A stretch of DNA of 44,378 nt from NCBI GenBank assembly GCA_017858255.1, contig JAFMBV010000022.1:1-44378 (forward strand). The letters run 5' to 3'. The translations under genes and the position numbers were made by a program. Shown here in pieces: positions 17,199-25,674 of the stretch; within the stretch, counting starts at the first letter, position 1, and every line of letters starts with the position of its first letter. The notes under the pieces are model-generated. The model saw nothing but the letters and a program-made list of their open reading frames with translations. It did no database searches and was not told the DNA's origin. This stretch comes from Bacteriovoracaceae bacterium (GTDB lineage: Bacteria > Bdellovibrionota > Bacteriovoracia > Bacteriovoracales > Bacteriovoracaceae).

Positions 17199-17852
17199 AT
17201 GCTTCAGCCCTACAAGGCCCCAAATTATGATGAGCTGGCCGCACTCAAAATAAGTCGTGAATTGACGAAGATATTCACTAGGCGTCGAACTATCCGCCAA
17301 TTCTCCTTAGAGAAGCCTGATCGTGAGTTAATTGAAAATGCAGTCGATGTAGCGCGCCTATCTCCTTCAGGTGCTAATAAGCAGCCATGGACTTTTGCTA
17401 TTATTGAATCACCTGAAATAAAGAATGAAATAAGAACTCTTTCAGAAATTGAAGAGCAACGTTTTTACATAGAAAAACCAAATAAGAAATGGATTGAAGA
17501 CCTTAAGCACTTACATACAAATGGAGAAAAAGAATTTCTTACCCAGGCACCTTACCTTATCGTTATTTTCTATAGTCATTTTAGTTGGCAAGAAAAAGAA
17601 AAGAGCACGAATTACTATGCTAAAGAGTCAGCTGGGATTGCTACAGGAATGCTTATCTCTGCCCTACATATGTGTGGATTAAGTACGCTTACCTACACAC
17701 CTAAGAGAATGCAGTTTCTCACTACACTTTTAGATCGCCCAGCGGAGGAGAGACCTTTTATGCTTCTAGGAGTGGGGAAACCTAACCAAGAGGCCACGGT
17801 TCCCACGATCTCCAAAAAATCACTCCAAGAAGTAATGAAAATTTATGATTAG
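17199..17852 (+). CDS. Nitroreductase family protein
   Basis: This is a flavin (FMN) oxidoreductase of the nitroreductase superfamily, 217 residues. FTRRRTIRQFS and ARLSPSGANKQPWTFAIIE give the FMN-phosphate-binding Arg/Ser segments, and ESAGIATGMLISALHMCGLSTLTYTP gives the dimer helix and flavin loop. The order and spacing recall the iodotyrosine deiodinase/BluB-like branch rather than NfsB, but the substrate cannot be told. The frame opens at ATG 17166, but GGAGG eight bases before ATG 17199 fixes the start there. It is probably controlled by the divergent LysR gene. Its stop overlaps the convergent exported gene by four bases. Confidence 0.88.
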   Translation: MLQPYKAPNYDELAALKISRELTKIFTRRRTIRQFSLEKPDRELIENAVDVARLSPSGANKQPWTFAIIESPEIKNEIRTLSEIEEQRFYIEKPNKKWIEDLKHLHTNGEKEFLTQAPYLIVIFYSHFSWQEKEKSTNYYAKESAGIATGMLISALHMCGLSTLTYTPKRMQFLTTLLDRPAEERPFMLLGVGKPNQEATVPTISKKSLQEVMKIYD

Positions 17853-18388
17853 TTAAATTTCTTTAAAATTTCAGAAATTTCCTCAGACGCTACTTGCTTT
17901 GTTTTTTTTACAAGCTCCTGATCACCTTTTAAATAAAGACGTTTAACTTTTTTAAAAGCACTTTGTTGATCTGCATACTCTGCAAGTTTTCTATTTGAGG
18001 TCATGTGAAAGAAAGCAGTATTCTCAAAGGCATCCATTGGATTTGGATTAACCATTTTAGGGAAAGTAGAATCAAGTTCCCAATCCTTAATTTCGCACTT
18101 TTCACCCTTTGCGTAACCAGCAAAACGAAAACCTTGTTTTCTTAGTTTCTCAATATCTGTCAATGTATTGAAGTAAGAGTCATTACTCATGAAAATTCTC
18201 ACTTCAGAAGTATCTTCTTCGTGACTCCAAGATGGATCAACAGTTAAGGCACAGGCTTCTTCTGTATCAACAGTCACGACTTCTATATTTTGAGAAACGG
18301 CGACCGTTACTTTTACATTAGATTTAATAGTTGCTGCTGATAAATTAAAGACCGCAAGTGTCCCAGTAATCGCAATTAACATTTTCAT
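17849..18388 (-). CDS. Exported protein of unknown function (179 aa)
   Basis: The signal peptide MKMLIAITGTLAVFNLSAA precedes a mature part of about 160 residues. Two cysteines (EEACAL and GEKCEI) could pair. The C-terminal third is Lys-rich and helical (KKTKQVASEEISEILKKF). AAGGGG lies seven bases before the ATG. No family is recognised. Confidence 0.65.
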   Translation of the reverse strand: MKMLIAITGTLAVFNLSAATIKSNVKVTVAVSQNIEVVTVDTEEACALTVDPSWSHEEDTSEVRIFMSNDSYFNTLTDIEKLRKQGFRFAGYAKGEKCEIKDWELDSTFPKMVNPNPMDAFENTAFFHMTSNRKLAEYADQQSAFKKVKRLYLKGDQELVKKTKQVASEEISEILKKFN

Positions 18389-18484
18389 AAATTCCCCTTA
18401 ATTTGTTTATGAGAATCTATAGTATTTCCTTACGATAAGTCCTCTAAGGAGCCGATCATTGTAGAATTTATAAAGGTCGTAAGT

Positions 18485-18517
18485 GTCTAAAATTTTGACG
18501 CTTTTAAGGTTTTAGAC
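18485..18517. repeat. Inverted repeat upstream of the aromatic operon
   Basis: GTCTAAAA (18485-18492) and TTTTAGAC (18510-18517) form an 8-base inverted repeat with a 17-base spacer, about 165 bases before the DAHP synthase start. It could be an operator or a hairpin. The rest of the 18389-18679 gap holds only the short reading frame listed next and a purine-rich stretch with the Shine-Dalgarno. Confidence 0.4.
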
Positions 18518-18573
18518 GGCCTCTAAAGATCAAGAGACATAATTTCAAGTTGTTGCTCATCTAAGTGATAGTT

Positions 18574-18660
18574 ATGGATAGACATCCTTTCGGCATGGCC
18601 ATTGCAACGTATTTGTCATATTTTCATCAGTCGCCCACTCCCAAATTTGTGAGAGGATAA
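18574..18660 (+). other. Possible leader peptide frame before the aromatic operon
   Basis: A 28-codon frame (ATG to TAA) ends 19 bases before the DAHP synthase start. It encodes three Phe and two Tyr, including a cluster reading TYLSYFH. Such a frame could sense Phe or Tyr supply by attenuation. There is no strong ribosome-binding site and no clear terminator hairpin after it, so the call is weak. Confidence 0.2.
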
Positions 18661-18679
18661 GAGAAAAAGAGAGAGAACT

Positions 18680-19786
18680 ATGGACATCAAACCAATCAAC
18701 AAATGGATCCCAAACCTCAAAAGACCTTTGGTTATTGCGGGACCTTGCTCTGCCGAGACTGAAGAACAAGTGATGGAGACTGCCAAAGCGGTAGTTGAAA
18801 TTGAAGATGTCAGAATATTTCGCGCTGGTATTTGGAAGCCTAGAACGCGACCGAATAGTTTTGAAGGTGTTGGCGAAGTTGGCCTTAAGTGGCTTAAGAG
18901 AGTCAAAGAAGAAACGGGTCTCCTTGTTACAACAGAAGTAGCGAATGCCCATCACGTAGAACTTGCCCTCAAACATGATATTGATATTCTTTGGATTGGC
19001 GCCAGAACAACTGTGAATCCTTTTAGTGTGCAAGAAATTGCTGATGCCCTGAAAGGCACAAATATACCTGTAATGATTAAAAACCCTATTAATGCGGATT
19101 TGGCGCTTTGGTTGGGTGCCTTTGAACGCATGAACCTAGCGGGAATTGATAAGCTTGTTGCTATTCACCGTGGATTTTCAACAGCAGAAAAATCAGACTA
19201 TAGAAATGTCCCTCTTTGGAGAATTCCTATTGAACTAAAGAGAAGACATCCAGAACTTCCCATGATTTGCGATCCCTCTCATATTACAGGAGATCGTGAG
19301 CGAATCGCTCTCGTGTGCCAAAAGGCCATGGACGTTGATATGGAAGGCATAATGGTAGAGACCCATCCCAACCCAGCGGAGGCTTGGAGTGATGCCGCTC
19401 AACAAGTGACACCCACAAGTCTTGGTCAAATCATTAAATCACTTGTTTTAAAAACTGAATTTTCCTTAGATCGAACTTTTGAGCATGACCTAACAGATCT
19501 TCGCTCTCAAATTGATCGCATAGATTCAGAGCTTCTCGAAGGCCTAAGAATGCGTTTTAATATTGTTGAGAGAATTGGCGACCTTAAAATGAAGAATAGT
19601 GTAACCGCGCTACAGGTGCACAGAATGGATGAAATGATAAACAGGATTACTGAGACGGCAGAAAAAATTGGTCTACGTTCTCAGTTTGCCCAAGAAATTT
19701 ATAATGTCATTCACGAAGAATCGGTTAAATATCAAACAGAGATGATGCGCTCATTCCTCAAAGACACTAGTAAAAGTGAGGATTAA
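18680..19786 (+). CDS. DAHP synthase fused to chorismate mutase
   Basis: The bifunctional enzyme has 368 residues. The N-terminal 260 are a class I-beta 3-deoxy-7-phosphoheptulonate synthase: VIAGPCSAET, FRAGIWKPRTRPNSFEG, IGARTTVNPF, VMIKNPINADL, AIHRGFST and CDPSHITGDR carry the substrate and metal ligands. The C-terminal 90 residues are an AroQ chorismate mutase (LRSQIDRIDSELLEGLRMRFNIVERIGDLK, a later HRMDEMI segment and a final Gln in VKYQTEMM). This joins the first shikimate step to the first step of the Phe/Tyr branch; in related fusions the mutase domain helps feedback control. It is the first gene of an operon whose members overlap or abut. Confidence 0.93.
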   Translation: MDIKPINKWIPNLKRPLVIAGPCSAETEEQVMETAKAVVEIEDVRIFRAGIWKPRTRPNSFEGVGEVGLKWLKRVKEETGLLVTTEVANAHHVELALKHDIDILWIGARTTVNPFSVQEIADALKGTNIPVMIKNPINADLALWLGAFERMNLAGIDKLVAIHRGFSTAEKSDYRNVPLWRIPIELKRRHPELPMICDPSHITGDRERIALVCQKAMDVDMEGIMVETHPNPAEAWSDAAQQVTPTSLGQIIKSLVLKTEFSLDRTFEHDLTDLRSQIDRIDSELLEGLRMRFNIVERIGDLKMKNSVTALQVHRMDEMINRITETAEKIGLRSQFAQEIYNVIHEESVKYQTEMMRSFLKDTSKSED

Positions 19787-20949
19787 TGAACCATCCCCCT
19801 CTATCTGATCGCATTCAAGCGGTAGAAGAATCAAAGTCGGTAAAGCTAGCAGCGGTCATCGCTAATCTCAGGGCCAATGGAGAAAAAGTCATTGGCTTTA
19901 ATGTCGGTGAACCTGACTTCCCTACGCCTGAAGTCGTAATTAAGGCGACCCAACAGGCATTAGCAGAAGGTCACACCCGCTATGCTCTGGTTCCAGGTGA
20001 ACCATTTCTAAGAAATGCCATTGCCAAGAAACTTGACCGCAACCAAGGCGTCAAGGTTACTAAAGATAATATCTGCCTAAGTAATGGCTCCAAACAAGTG
20101 CTCTACTCTCTATTTCAACTCATTTGTAACCCAGGTGATGAAGTTCTTGTACCAGCTCCCTATTGGGTCAGTTTTCCTGAGGCCATAAAACTCGCCGGCG
20201 CTAAACCTGTATTCATTCCCTCAGAAGATGGAAGCTTAAATTTTGAAGAACTCGTTAAAAGAAAAACAATTAAAACGAAAGCGGTTATTCTAAACTCTCC
20301 AAATAATCCATCAGGTTTGATTTATCCCAAAGAACTCAAAAAAGAGATTGTAGAATTTTGTAAAAAAGAAGGCCTCTATCTTATAAGTGATGAAGCTTAT
20401 GAAACCCTCACTTTTGGTGATGAAAACTTTGTTGGACCGGCCGGAGTGGCGGATCCAACGCTTGAAAATACACTTATCGTCCAAAGTTTTAGCAAGAGCT
20501 ATTGCATGACAGGCTTTCGTTTAGGCTATGTGGCCGGTCCTGTTGACCTTATAAAAGGCATGAATAAACTTCAAAGCCATGTTTGTGGCAACACTCCTGT
20601 TTTTATTCAAAAGGGCGCATTGGCCGCTTTAGAAAATGAAGAAACGATTGCGACAGGTATGCGCGAAGTATTTAAAAAGAGAAGTGCACTAGCCTATAAT
20701 CTCTGTCGAGAAATTTTCCCCGATACCCCAATGCCTCAAGGAGCCTTTTACCTCTTTCCAAAGATCCCCGCCGATCTCATGAAGAAATATGGAACTGATG
20801 AGGCACTGGCCCTTCATATTCTCAACGAAGCAAAAGTCGCTCTCCTTCCAGGCTCCTTTTTTGGGATGTCTGGCTTTCTAAGGATTTGTTTTTCTAATTC
20901 TGAAGCTGAAATCAGTGCTGGTTTCAAGGCCATAAAGGAATGCCTGTGA
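19786..20949 (+). CDS. Class I aminotransferase (aspartate/aromatic type)
   Basis: This PLP enzyme has 387 residues. GFNVGEPDFPTPE marks the N-terminal substrate region, SPNNPSG (171-177) and SDEAY (201-205) are the cofactor contacts, and SFSKSYCMTGFRLGY places the PLP lysine at 237 and a carboxylate-binding Arg at 245. The sequence is of the thermophile-type aspartate aminotransferase group. In this operon it probably makes Phe and Tyr, or amidates prephenate to arogenate, from the products of its neighbours. Its ATG overlaps the previous stop by one base (TAATG), so translation is coupled. Confidence 0.9.
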   Translation: MNHPPLSDRIQAVEESKSVKLAAVIANLRANGEKVIGFNVGEPDFPTPEVVIKATQQALAEGHTRYALVPGEPFLRNAIAKKLDRNQGVKVTKDNICLSNGSKQVLYSLFQLICNPGDEVLVPAPYWVSFPEAIKLAGAKPVFIPSEDGSLNFEELVKRKTIKTKAVILNSPNNPSGLIYPKELKKEIVEFCKKEGLYLISDEAYETLTFGDENFVGPAGVADPTLENTLIVQSFSKSYCMTGFRLGYVAGPVDLIKGMNKLQSHVCGNTPVFIQKGALAALENEETIATGMREVFKKRSALAYNLCREIFPDTPMPQGAFYLFPKIPADLMKKYGTDEALALHILNEAKVALLPGSFFGMSGFLRICFSNSEAEISAGFKAIKECL

Positions 20950-21674
20950 AAATTGGTCTCATTGGTTTTGGCCGTTTGGGTCGCCTTATCGCAAAGAATC
21001 TGGCTCAAGATGCTGATCTCTACATATACGATACTTTTGATTACTCTGATGAAATCAAAGAGTTGGGTGCCCAAAGTGTGGATTTAAAAACCGTCTGCAA
21101 TTGCCCCATCGTCATTCCCTTTGTACCCATGAGTGAGCTTGAAGAACTTCTTAAACAAATGGCACCTTACTTAAAGAAAGATTCCTTAGTTATTGATGTC
21201 TGTTCTGTAAAAACAATGCCCGTTCAATGGATGAAAGAACATTTACCTGAAGAGGTTTCAATTTTAGGGACTCACCCTATGTTTGGTCCAGACTCAGCGA
21301 AGGATACTTTATTTGGCTGTAAAATCGTTCTCTGCCCTATCCGAATTAAAGAAGATATTTACCAAGGGATAAAGTCCTATCTCGAAACCCATGGACTCAA
21401 AGTTATTGAAGCTGCTCCTGAAGAGCACGATAAACAAATTGCCCACTCTCTTCTTCTCACCCACTTTATTGGAAGAAGCTTGATGGATTTTGAAGCAAAA
21501 TCCCTTCCGATAGACACCAAAGGTTATAGACGCCTGATGAAAATTCTTGAGACTGTTGAAAACGATTCTTGGCAACTCTTTGAAGACATGAATCGCTATA
21601 ACCCTTACGCCAAAGAAACTCGTGATAATTTCTTGGCCAGCATGAGCTCTATTAGCCAAAAGGTCAATCAATGA
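20946..21674 (+). CDS. tyrA: Prephenate (arogenate) dehydrogenase
   Basis: This NAD(P)-dependent enzyme of tyrosine synthesis has 242 residues. The Rossmann motif IGLIGFGRLGRLIAKNL opens the protein, the catalytic-region segment GTHPMFGPDS follows, and HSLLLTHFIGR carries the second conserved His. There is no ACT or mutase domain, so chorismate mutase is supplied by the fused first gene. The frame allows ATG 20940, but AAGGA lies six bases before GTG 20946, which overlaps the aminotransferase stop as GTGA, so I take GTG. Substrate choice between prephenate and arogenate is not readable. Confidence 0.88.
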   Translation: MKIGLIGFGRLGRLIAKNLAQDADLYIYDTFDYSDEIKELGAQSVDLKTVCNCPIVIPFVPMSELEELLKQMAPYLKKDSLVIDVCSVKTMPVQWMKEHLPEEVSILGTHPMFGPDSAKDTLFGCKIVLCPIRIKEDIYQGIKSYLETHGLKVIEAAPEEHDKQIAHSLLLTHFIGRSLMDFEAKSLPIDTKGYRRLMKILETVENDSWQLFEDMNRYNPYAKETRDNFLASMSSISQKVNQ

Positions 21675-22516
21675 GAATTGGTTTTCAAGGAGAAGCAGGC
21701 GCCTATTCAGAAGAGGCCACGCTTAATTACTTTAAAGAGGATGTCGAAACCGTCGGTTATGAACTTAGTGAGCAGGTTGTTCAAGCTCTCTTAGACAAAG
21801 AAATTGCTATGGCAGTCCTGCCTGTTGAAAACTCTATCGTAGGAAACGTGAGCATCAACCTCGATCTTCTCTATACTCAACCCATATTTGCTATCGGAGA
21901 AATCTATCTCCCTATTCACCATCACTTAATGGCAAATCCTGGCGTAAAGATTGAACAAATTAAAAGCGCCTATTCCCATCCGATTGCTCTAGCACAATGC
22001 CGTGACTATTTAGTAAAAAACCAAATCGCCTCAGTTACAGATTATGATACCGCCGGTTCTTGTAAACTTCTAAAAGAGCGAGAAAGTACTGATGAGGCCG
22101 CTATTGGCTCAATACTTTGTGCTGAAACTTATGGACTAGAAATATTAAGTGATAATATTCAAAAGGTAACTAACAATATAACTCGCTTCTTTGTCCTGAC
22201 CAGAGAAGAAGAGATTCCAGAAGGTATGATGCAATCAAAAACTTCTATTGCTTTTACAGCACATCACCAACCGGGAGCTCTACTTGATTGTCTGCAAATT
22301 TTTAAAAAATTTGATATCAACCTCACCAAGCTTGAAAGTCGCCCGATAGCCGAGAATCCCTTTGATTATATTTTCTTTGTTGATTTCCAAAAGGGTTTAA
22401 AAGATCCTCAAACAATTGCTTGCCTCAAGGAACTCAATCGAGATGCCCATCATGTAAAGGTGCTTGGTTCTTACTCAGAAGGATTAAAACCAGCTCACCT
22501 TGGTCTTAAGGCTTAA
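21671..22516 (+). CDS. pheA: Prephenate dehydratase
   Basis: The enzyme converts prephenate to phenylpyruvate for phenylalanine synthesis (281 residues). FQGEAGAYSEEA opens the catalytic domain, LPVENSIVGNV follows, DYDTAGSCKLL carries the conserved Thr region, and NNITRFFVL contains the TRF catalytic motif. The C-terminal ACT domain has GALLDCLQIFKKFDINLTKLESRP, with the GAL and ESRP elements that bind Phe, so feedback inhibition by Phe is expected. The start overlaps tyrA by four bases (ATGA). It is the last gene of the aromatic operon, and its end overlaps the convergent YciB-like gene by 11 bases. Confidence 0.95.
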   Translation: MRIGFQGEAGAYSEEATLNYFKEDVETVGYELSEQVVQALLDKEIAMAVLPVENSIVGNVSINLDLLYTQPIFAIGEIYLPIHHHLMANPGVKIEQIKSAYSHPIALAQCRDYLVKNQIASVTDYDTAGSCKLLKERESTDEAAIGSILCAETYGLEILSDNIQKVTNNITRFFVLTREEEIPEGMMQSKTSIAFTAHHQPGALLDCLQIFKKFDINLTKLESRPIAENPFDYIFFVDFQKGLKDPQTIACLKELNRDAHHVKVLGSYSEGLKPAHLGLKA

Positions 22517-23120
22517 ATCGATTTAGCACTTCACTTGCTTGCTGAGCCTGGTGCCACTTCTTTACCGCAAGACGCAGGTAAATCATTTCAAATAAAAAGA
22601 AAATACCAAAGACAATATAGAAACCAAGTGTTTTAAAAAACAGCCATTCATCTGTCGTTAGTTTTAGAGCGACAAAAACCATAAAGAAACCATAGCCCAT
22701 AAAGAGAAGCACCATATGCTTTTCCAAGCTCTGAATGATGAAGGCCGGCATAGGCGTTTTGTTGGGCATGCTCTCCATCATTTCCCACATCATGCCCTGA
22801 CCTTTCCATAAACGAAAAATCATGAAGCCACCGATAGCCACCCCAGTGAAGGCCGGCTGGAGTTTAAACCACAGCCCATCTTCACCGAGAAGACTTATTC
22901 CACCTAAAATAAGGATCAAGAAGAAATTAAATTTGGAAAGTGTATGAATATGCTTCGTATAGAAATGCTCAAAACTAATTTCCAGAATCGCAAGAATTAA
23001 GCCTCCCGTAATCGCTATACGGATAGGATAATTCTCCTCTAAATACCAATAGGCGATTGCCGGTAAAAAAGAGATTAGAAAAAAGTTCTTTTGGCTAAGT
23101 GATGTTGGTTCTTTCGTCAT
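22506..23120 (-). CDS. YciB/IspZ-like membrane protein
   Basis: The 204-residue product has five or six membrane helices. FFLISFLPAIAYWYLEENYPIRIAITGGLILAI matches the opening of the intracellular septation protein A family (YciB), and LILGGISLLGEDGLWFKLQPAFTGVAIGGFMIF matches its central GG.sL...D..F..kPt motif. YciB proteins are linked to envelope synthesis and cell shape in E. coli. The resemblance is clear but not close, so the role is inferred. The WYL gene lies upstream on the same strand, 16 bases away. Confidence 0.72.
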   Translation of the reverse strand: MTKEPTSLSQKNFFLISFLPAIAYWYLEENYPIRIAITGGLILAILEISFEHFYTKHIHTLSKFNFFLILILGGISLLGEDGLWFKLQPAFTGVAIGGFMIFRLWKGQGMMWEMMESMPNKTPMPAFIIQSLEKHMVLLFMGYGFFMVFVALKLTTDEWLFFKTLGFYIVFGIFFLFEMIYLRLAVKKWHQAQQASEVLNRFKP

Positions 23121-23136
23121 GCCCTAGCATAGCGAC

Positions 23137-24123
23137 TTATGAGGCTTTTTTCAAAGGCTTCTGTATCTGTTTTTTACTCAGATAATTTTCGAACTCATCC
23201 TTCACTTCCTGGGGATCCAGAATTTCAACTTCGTCTTTTATACTTTCAATCCATTTGAAAAGCTCTTCAGACACTTCTACCGAGGCGGCCCAAATGAACT
23301 CGCCTTCCGTATTGGTCGTCACGTAGGGACTTCCTAGAAAATGAAATTGTGGTTTTAAATTTACTTTTTCTGGAGCAGAGATACGCATAACGAGGCGTTC
23401 TTCATTTCCAGTAATCGAACGAATGGCCATAACAAAGTCATCCACTTCTTGACCGACGAAATTAGCCTTATAACGATGCTCCGATACCGGTACACTACTT
23501 TCAATATTAGTAAAATCGAGACAGACCATGCAGCGATCATTCGTATCTTCTGCAATAAGTGAAAGGACACCATCTAGAAAGACAACTTTGTGAGGTAAAA
23601 CTTCGACTTTGGAGTTTTCGCCCGTTCTTAAAATGAGTAGCTCACCATGAACAATGGCCAAATTAATTTCCTCGAGATTCTGCTCTTGGTCCTTCGGAAT
23701 CAAGTGATGAAACTTGTTCATCTGCTCTTCTTCCTCCAACACCCTATAGAGGTCAAACTGAGGAAACCTGGCCTCAACTCGCTTCATTCGTGTGGCCAAT
23801 GTGTTATAGATTTCTTTGCCTTCATAACTATCGAGCAACGGGAAATGTGCTTGAAAGGAGAGCCACTCTGCTAAGGAGAGCTCCATCGAAACTCTTGGCT
23901 TTTTACCCGTAAAGCATAGCCAAGTCTTTCCATCCCGTTTTTGGGCCTTCAGAGGAAAATCGAACTTTCTCATGAAGGTTAAGACATCGAGTACATCCTC
24001 TTCCTTTACCTTGTCACCGAAATGGTGGCAGAGTTCGGACATTGAGACATCCTGATTAAGGGAATCCAATGTAGAGAGGACTTTCCAAAATTCATTATTT
24101 AAAAGCTTCGAGTTCCCAGCCAT
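23137..24123 (-). CDS. WYL-domain transcriptional regulator-like protein
   Basis: The protein has 328 residues. The N-terminus resembles a small winged-helix region (NNEFWKVLSTLDSLNQDVSMSELCHHFG). A middle part (about 145-225: INLAIVHGELLILRTG, VLPHKVVFLDGVLSLIAEDTNDRCMVCLDFTNIES) follows the strand order of a WYL domain, which senses nucleic acids or nucleotides in other regulators. The end (WAASVEVSEELFKWIESIKDEVEILDPQEV) matches the WCX element. The literal Trp-Tyr-Leu triplet is not kept, so this is a divergent member. The target genes are unknown. Confidence 0.7.
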   Translation of the reverse strand: MAGNSKLLNNEFWKVLSTLDSLNQDVSMSELCHHFGDKVKEEDVLDVLTFMRKFDFPLKAQKRDGKTWLCFTGKKPRVSMELSLAEWLSFQAHFPLLDSYEGKEIYNTLATRMKRVEARFPQFDLYRVLEEEEQMNKFHHLIPKDQEQNLEEINLAIVHGELLILRTGENSKVEVLPHKVVFLDGVLSLIAEDTNDRCMVCLDFTNIESSVPVSEHRYKANFVGQEVDDFVMAIRSITGNEERLVMRISAPEKVNLKPQFHFLGSPYVTTNTEGEFIWAASVEVSEELFKWIESIKDEVEILDPQEVKDEFENYLSKKQIQKPLKKAS

Positions 24124-24260
24124 GTATACAACCTTGTGTGTTTTCCACTACTTAATCTAAATAAGCGTCACTTTAGCAGCACAAATACCATAGCAAACCT
24201 ATCGGGTATTCCAGTGAGAGCTTTAGTGCTTTTTTTTGAGGAAAGAGGCATAATATCTGC

Positions 24261-24770
24261 ATGGCCTTAAAATCATTGATGAAAAATCCTATTCTCGCTA
24301 TTGGTCTTCTTTTTATGATCATTTTCTTCTTTCAGGCGGGAGAGAAATACAATTGGTGGGCCTCACGCAGACAAAAGCTCACGCCCTCTAGTTGTAAGGC
24401 CGTCACAGTTAAACTTGACCGCAGAATCCCTGCAAATTGGTCCACGGCCTGTGAAGGAAGTGATTTTAATAGCCTCGCCATCACTGTTAAATTCCCCCAA
24501 GAAGCTGACAAGAAATTAACGAAGGAAGACGACATCAGGAAGCTCATCTACAGAGAGCTGGCCAATGATCTCATTCGTATTGCCAAGAATTCGCCTGGAG
24601 ATAACCTTGAGCGAACCAATATTGTGCGCGTGCGTTTCATCCACCCACAAAGACAAATTGATGCCATCACGGAAGGTCGCTTTCTTGTGAAACTTCAAAC
24701 TATGACCGATAAAAATCTAATCGCCCAACATTTAAAAGTTACCGTTCAAGTAAAAGAATCGACGCCTTAG
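24261..24770 (+). CDS. Membrane-anchored protein of unknown function (169 aa)
   Basis: A single N-terminal hydrophobic helix (about 9-26, NPILAIGLLFMIIFFFQAG) is followed by a periplasmic part of about 140 residues with two cysteines (SSCKAV and TACEGS) that may pair. The sequence is mixed and probably globular, ending in a beta-like KVTVQVKE strand. No family is recognised. It stands alone between two minus-strand genes. The 137 bases upstream hold no recognisable regulatory site. Confidence 0.65.
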   Translation: MALKSLMKNPILAIGLLFMIIFFFQAGEKYNWWASRRQKLTPSSCKAVTVKLDRRIPANWSTACEGSDFNSLAITVKFPQEADKKLTKEDDIRKLIYRELANDLIRIAKNSPGDNLERTNIVRVRFIHPQRQIDAITEGRFLVKLQTMTDKNLIAQHLKVTVQVKESTP

Positions 24771-24859
24771 GACAATATTTTCGGGTAAGCAAAGTTCTTT
24801 TGATGGCGTGCTGACGATCCCTTTAAGGGAGCCTTTCCAGAATTCTTTCAATAATATTT

Positions 24860-25672
24860 TTAACTCAAATGAAAACTAGGATCGGTGAAGGTCTCATCGC
24901 CTACAGTATAGCTATAGCTATGTAGGCCAAAGGAGTCGGAGGGTTCTCCACCATAAAGAGTATCCCCTATAAGGGGAAAACCTGTAAGTGCCAACTGAAC
25001 ACGAATCTGGTGACGTAACCCTTCATTAAGAACAACTTTCAAGAGGGTGCGATTAAAGGAGAGATCATAATTGGCCTCAATGATTTTCAATCGTGCCTTT
25101 TTACCATCGCCACTCTCTCGCACCTTCTTACCTGTAGTCGTTAGTATATTTTCTAACTCTAAAGGCCCATTGTATTCGCCCGAGACTAGGGCAAAATAAG
25201 TTTTATTTTTAACCAACTTTTTTGTGCGTACTTCTTTTAAGAGAGACGCATCCTTCGTCAAAAGTGTTAACCCAGACGTTTCAAAGTCGAGGCGATAAAG
25301 AAGGCCTCGATCCATATGCTCAGTATTGATATTAATATAATCAAAGTAGCCCTCCTCTCTTAAAAAACTCAAGAGATTATCGTTTTCACCATAATGAAGG
25401 GGATGACAATGAACCCCCGAGGGTTTTGAAAGTGCCAAAAGAGAGCCTCTCTCTTCTAGAATTTTTGGTCGCTCACTATGAGGGCCGTATTTGGGATAAA
25501 CTTCGCCTTTGTTCATAAGACTTGCAGGCAGACTTATCTCCTGCCCTCTTTCAAAGACTTTATCTAGACTGTTACGTGAGACTTCACTTTTCTTGAGGCC
25601 TTGGCGCGAATGACCGAGCTCAATTAAGATATCTTTTAAGGGTGACTTTTTTCCAAGCCAGCAAAAGCTCAT
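24860..25672 (-). CDS. RluA-family RNA pseudouridine synthase
   Basis: The enzyme isomerises uridine to pseudouridine in rRNA or tRNA (270 residues). LLALSKPSGVHCHP opens the catalytic domain, YRLDFETSGLTLLTK holds the catalytic Asp in the R-L-D-x-x-T-S-G motif, and LNEGLRHQIRVQLALTGFPLIGDTLYGG matches the closing conserved element. No S4 RNA-binding domain is evident. The target site cannot be told. It begins two bases after the motB stop with a weak ribosome-binding site, so it may be coupled to motB. Confidence 0.9.
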   Translation of the reverse strand: MSFCWLGKKSPLKDILIELGHSRQGLKKSEVSRNSLDKVFERGQEISLPASLMNKGEVYPKYGPHSERPKILEERGSLLALSKPSGVHCHPLHYGENDNLLSFLREEGYFDYININTEHMDRGLLYRLDFETSGLTLLTKDASLLKEVRTKKLVKNKTYFALVSGEYNGPLELENILTTTGKKVRESGDGKKARLKIIEANYDLSFNRTLLKVVLNEGLRHQIRVQLALTGFPLIGDTLYGGEPSDSFGLHSYSYTVGDETFTDPSFHLS

Positions 25673-25674
25673 GC

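Noticed and set aside
18572-19033. A 153-codon frame opposite the DAHP synthase gene
   Set aside because: It is antisense to a secure enzyme gene and has no domain or start signal.
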